Shown here: positions 62,185 to 64,000 of the stretch, piece by piece
Layout: every line of letters starts with the position of its first letter
Numbering within the stretch: position 1 is the stretch's first letter
Assembly (NCBI RefSeq): GCF_023093535.1
Contig: NZ_CP095757.1
Span: 2,232,001-2,296,000 of the forward strand
Reading direction: 5' to 3'
From: Halovivax limisalsi
GTDB lineage: Archaea; Halobacteriota; Halobacteria; Halobacteriales; Natrialbaceae
DNA length: 64,000 nucleotides
The notes under the pieces: generated by a model
Databases searched by the model: none
Told to the model about the DNA's origin: nothing
Seen by the model: the letters and a program-made list of their open reading frames with translations, nothing else
Translations under genes and position numbers: made by a program

Positions 62185-63201
62185 TCACTCCGCGACGCCG
62201 AAGGTCAGTCCCTCGTGGGAGTCGTAGTCGGTGAGTTCGACGTCGTCGGCGGTGAGTTCGTCGATCGAGACGTCGGCCACTTCGATCGTCGGTCGCGACA
62301 GCGGTTCCCGGGCGCACTGTTCGAGGAGACCGGGGACGTGGTCCATATTCTCGTCGCCGTCGTCCTCGGACGGCGCGGTCGACTCGAGCCAGTCGCGGAC
62401 GTCGCGGTACTCCGCGCGGTCGTCGACGTCGGCCAGTCGATCTTGCAGGGCGTCGAGGTTGTCGGCGTACCACTCGCCGCGCTCGCCCGCGCCGCAGTAG
62501 ACGTGGGCGTCGACGACCGTGTGGCCGAATTTTCCCGGTTCGTAACCCGTTTGCTGGGCGATCACCGTCGTGAGTAGCGCGTACGCGGCGATGTTGAAGG
62601 GGACGCCGAGCGCGACGTCGCCGGAGCGCTGGGTCAGGTGACAGTTCAACCGATCTCCCTGAACGTTGAAGACGAACGTGTAGTGACACGGGGGCAGCGT
62701 CGAGACGGCGGCGTTGGCGGGGTGCCAGGCGTCGACGACGAGCCGGCGGGAGTTCGGACTGTCCGAGAGCGTGTCGACGACGTACTGCAACTGGTCGAAC
62801 GTCCGCCGACCGTCGGCCTCCTCGGTCACCCAGCGGTGGGCGTCGTCGGGCCAGGATTCGCCCTCGAGCCGGGCCGGCTCCTCCGGAACGGGGAAGCGAC
62901 GCCAGAACCGGCCGTACGCGGTATCCAGCCGACCCTCGTCGTCGGCCCAGGCGTCCCAGATCCTGGTTTCCTCGCGGAGGTTTCGGTTGTGCTCCTCGCC
63001 GGAGAGGTACCAGCAGACCTCGTGGATCATCGAGTTCCAGCGGTAGCCGTCCATCCGCTTGGTCGTCAGGAGTGGGTAGCCCTCCCGCAGGTCGACCTCG
63101 TAGTGGCGGCTGAAGCGCGAGATGGTGTCGACGCCCGTCCGGTTGGGCTTGTAGGACCCCTCCGAGAGGACGGCGTCGACGAGATCCAGGTACTGTTGCA
63201 T
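62185..63201 (-). CDS. thyA: Thymidylate synthase
   Basis: 338 residues. Makes dTMP from dUMP with methylene-THF. RTGVDTISRFSRHYEVDLREGYPLLTTKRMDGYRWNSMIHEVCWYLSGEEHNRNLREETRIWDAWADDEGRLDTAYGRFWRRF, catalytic Cys in NAAVSTLPPCHYTFVFNVQGDRLNCHLTQRSGDVALGVPFNIAAYALLT, HTVVDAHVYCG. Longer than the 264-aa bacterial enzyme owing to insertions, as in haloarchaea. Operon with folA. Confidence 0.96.
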   Translation of the reverse strand: MQQYLDLVDAVLSEGSYKPNRTGVDTISRFSRHYEVDLREGYPLLTTKRMDGYRWNSMIHEVCWYLSGEEHNRNLREETRIWDAWADDEGRLDTAYGRFWRRFPVPEEPARLEGESWPDDAHRWVTEEADGRRTFDQLQYVVDTLSDSPNSRRLVVDAWHPANAAVSTLPPCHYTFVFNVQGDRLNCHLTQRSGDVALGVPFNIAAYALLTTVIAQQTGYEPGKFGHTVVDAHVYCGAGERGEWYADNLDALQDRLADVDDRAEYRDVRDWLESTAPSEDDGDENMDHVPGLLEQCAREPLSRPTIEVADVSIDELTADDVELTDYDSHEGLTFGVAE

Positions 63202-63405
63202 AGCACGTCACTCCCACCGATGGCTCATAAAACTTCGATTATTCGGACGGACCGGCAGCCACTCGGACTCGCCCCTGGGGGACGGCTGGCACCGACGCGG
63301 CGGTGCGGGCATAGCAGCGTTTCGGTCCGGACGCTGAAAACGCGTTCGACCACTTTCGCCGCGGACTCACAACGCTCATACGGGGGCCGTGCCTGGAATC
63401 GCTCG

Positions 63406-64000
63406 ATGGATGCTGCCGCCGGTCTTCGGCTGCTCGCACTCCCCGCCGAGATGGCGGCGACGCGGGAACCGGCCGCACTGACCGACGCCCGCACGTACGC
63501 CGACCCCGATCTCGTCTTGCTCCCCGGTCCGGACAGACGTCCGCGGGCCGCCGCTCGCGCGCGACGACACTTCGACGTCCCGGTCGTCCACCCGCCTCTC
63601 GGCGGCGCGAACGGTGCCGTCTCGGAATACGACATCGGGAGTACCCGATTGGTATCGGTCCAGCGGGCGACCGCGCTGTCGTCGGCTGGCGTCACCCTGG
63701 ACGGAACGGGTTCGGACGGGACGGATGAATCCGCGATTCTCGTCTGCGACGACGTCGGAATCTCGGTCGACCGGACGACGCTCGATGCGTCGCTCGACCA
63801 CGCCGATGCGCTCGTCGACCCCGTCCCCGCCGATCGCCGCCACCTGACGGTCCTCACCGGGCGCCTCCCCGCCACCTACGACCGGTGCTGGCTGCTCGAT
63901 CGCGAGTCCGGCGCCGTCCGCGCCGTCCGCGAACCGGCCGAGGTCCGGGCCGGCGGACGGTCGTCGTCGGACGCGTCGGCCGTCCGGGTCCGCGTTCGCG
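63406..64000 (+). CDS. Unknown protein, runs off the right edge
   Basis: From MDAAAGLRLLALPAEMAATREPAALTDARTYADPDLVLLPGP the frame stays open to the window end, at least 198 residues, with strong haloarchaeal codon bias. Alternating strand/helix segments (LVLLPGPD, SAILVCDDVGISVDRTTLDASLDHADALVDPV, HLTVLTGRLP) are visible but I recognise no family. Divergent from thyA. Confidence 0.6.
   Translation, partial: MDAAAGLRLLALPAEMAATREPAALTDARTYADPDLVLLPGPDRRPRAAARARRHFDVPVVHPPLGGANGAVSEYDIGSTRLVSVQRATALSSAGVTLDGTGSDGTDESAILVCDDVGISVDRTTLDASLDHADALVDPVPADRRHLTVLTGRLPATYDRCWLLDRESGAVRAVREPAEVRAGGRSSSDASAVRVRVR

Overview
The window is haloarchaeal chromosome (class Halobacteria). Base composition is very GC-rich, predicted proteins are strongly acidic, secreted proteins carry twin-arginine lipoprotein signals, tRNA-Trp has the archaeal intron, and several genes belong to families confined to haloarchaea (DUF7128-, DUF5796- and DUF5794-like proteins, halocyanin, GHMP-type shikimate kinase). 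Genus cannot be fixed from the sequence alone.

Layout. 1-4.5 kb: a CDC48-like ATPase cut by the window edge, small conserved genes, an archaeal shikimate kinase/chorismate mutase pair, then a vapBC toxin-antitoxin cassette lying between two copies of the chorismate mutase 3' end. 4.6-21.0 kb: a large iron-siderophore region. One operon (20.9 to 14.2 kb, minus strand, every gene overlapping the next by 4 bp) has the order aminotransferase, decarboxylase, NIS synthetase, acetyltransferase, N-hydroxylase, the same order as rhizobial rhbABCDE. A second NIS synthetase (rhbF/iucC role) stands apart at 4.6-6.4 kb. Together they would make a citrate dihydroxamate of the schizokinen type from 1,3-diaminopropane. 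Between them lie genes not normally part of this pathway: two glutamine-synthetase-like ligases, an RraA-like protein, a NodB/imidase-like hydrolase, a MATE exporter and a siderophore-binding lipoprotein. Seven palindromes TTTAGG-N4-CCTAAA mark the promoters, most of them sitting between the TATA element and a start codon about 26 bp further on, so the whole set looks like one iron-repressed regulon expressed largely as leaderless transcripts.

21-46 kb is ordinary core genome: sucCD, a UbiA prenyltransferase, a rhodanese lipoprotein, tRNA-Glu followed by tandem hairpins derived from its own 3' end, a FAH-family enzyme, aminotransferase, dehydrogenase, crotonase, a flavin reductase, an array of hairpins, halocyanin, hisD, iscA-like, dodecin, a DHH phosphoesterase, a YcaO protein and guaB. 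46-54 kb is accessory in character: a possible structured RNA, a zinc-finger protein, intron-containing tRNA-Trp with a box C/D-like intron, a pseudogene with two nonsense codons and a frameshift, a three-gene operon (P-loop-less RecA/RadB-like protein, small protein, exonuclease-less family-B polymerase), a TFB and a gene-poor AT-richer stretch.

54-64 kb returns to core genes: cysteine synthase, thioredoxin, YyaL/DUF255 protein, a split MgtE transporter with a duplicated PhoU-TrkA_C protein, folA-thyA, and a gene running off the right edge.

The best candidates for an undescribed system are the enlarged iron regulon with its two glutamine-synthetase homologues, and the RecA-like/polymerase operon, which looks like an archaeal counterpart of a mutasome. 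All functions are inferred from motifs and gene context read by eye; no database search was run.
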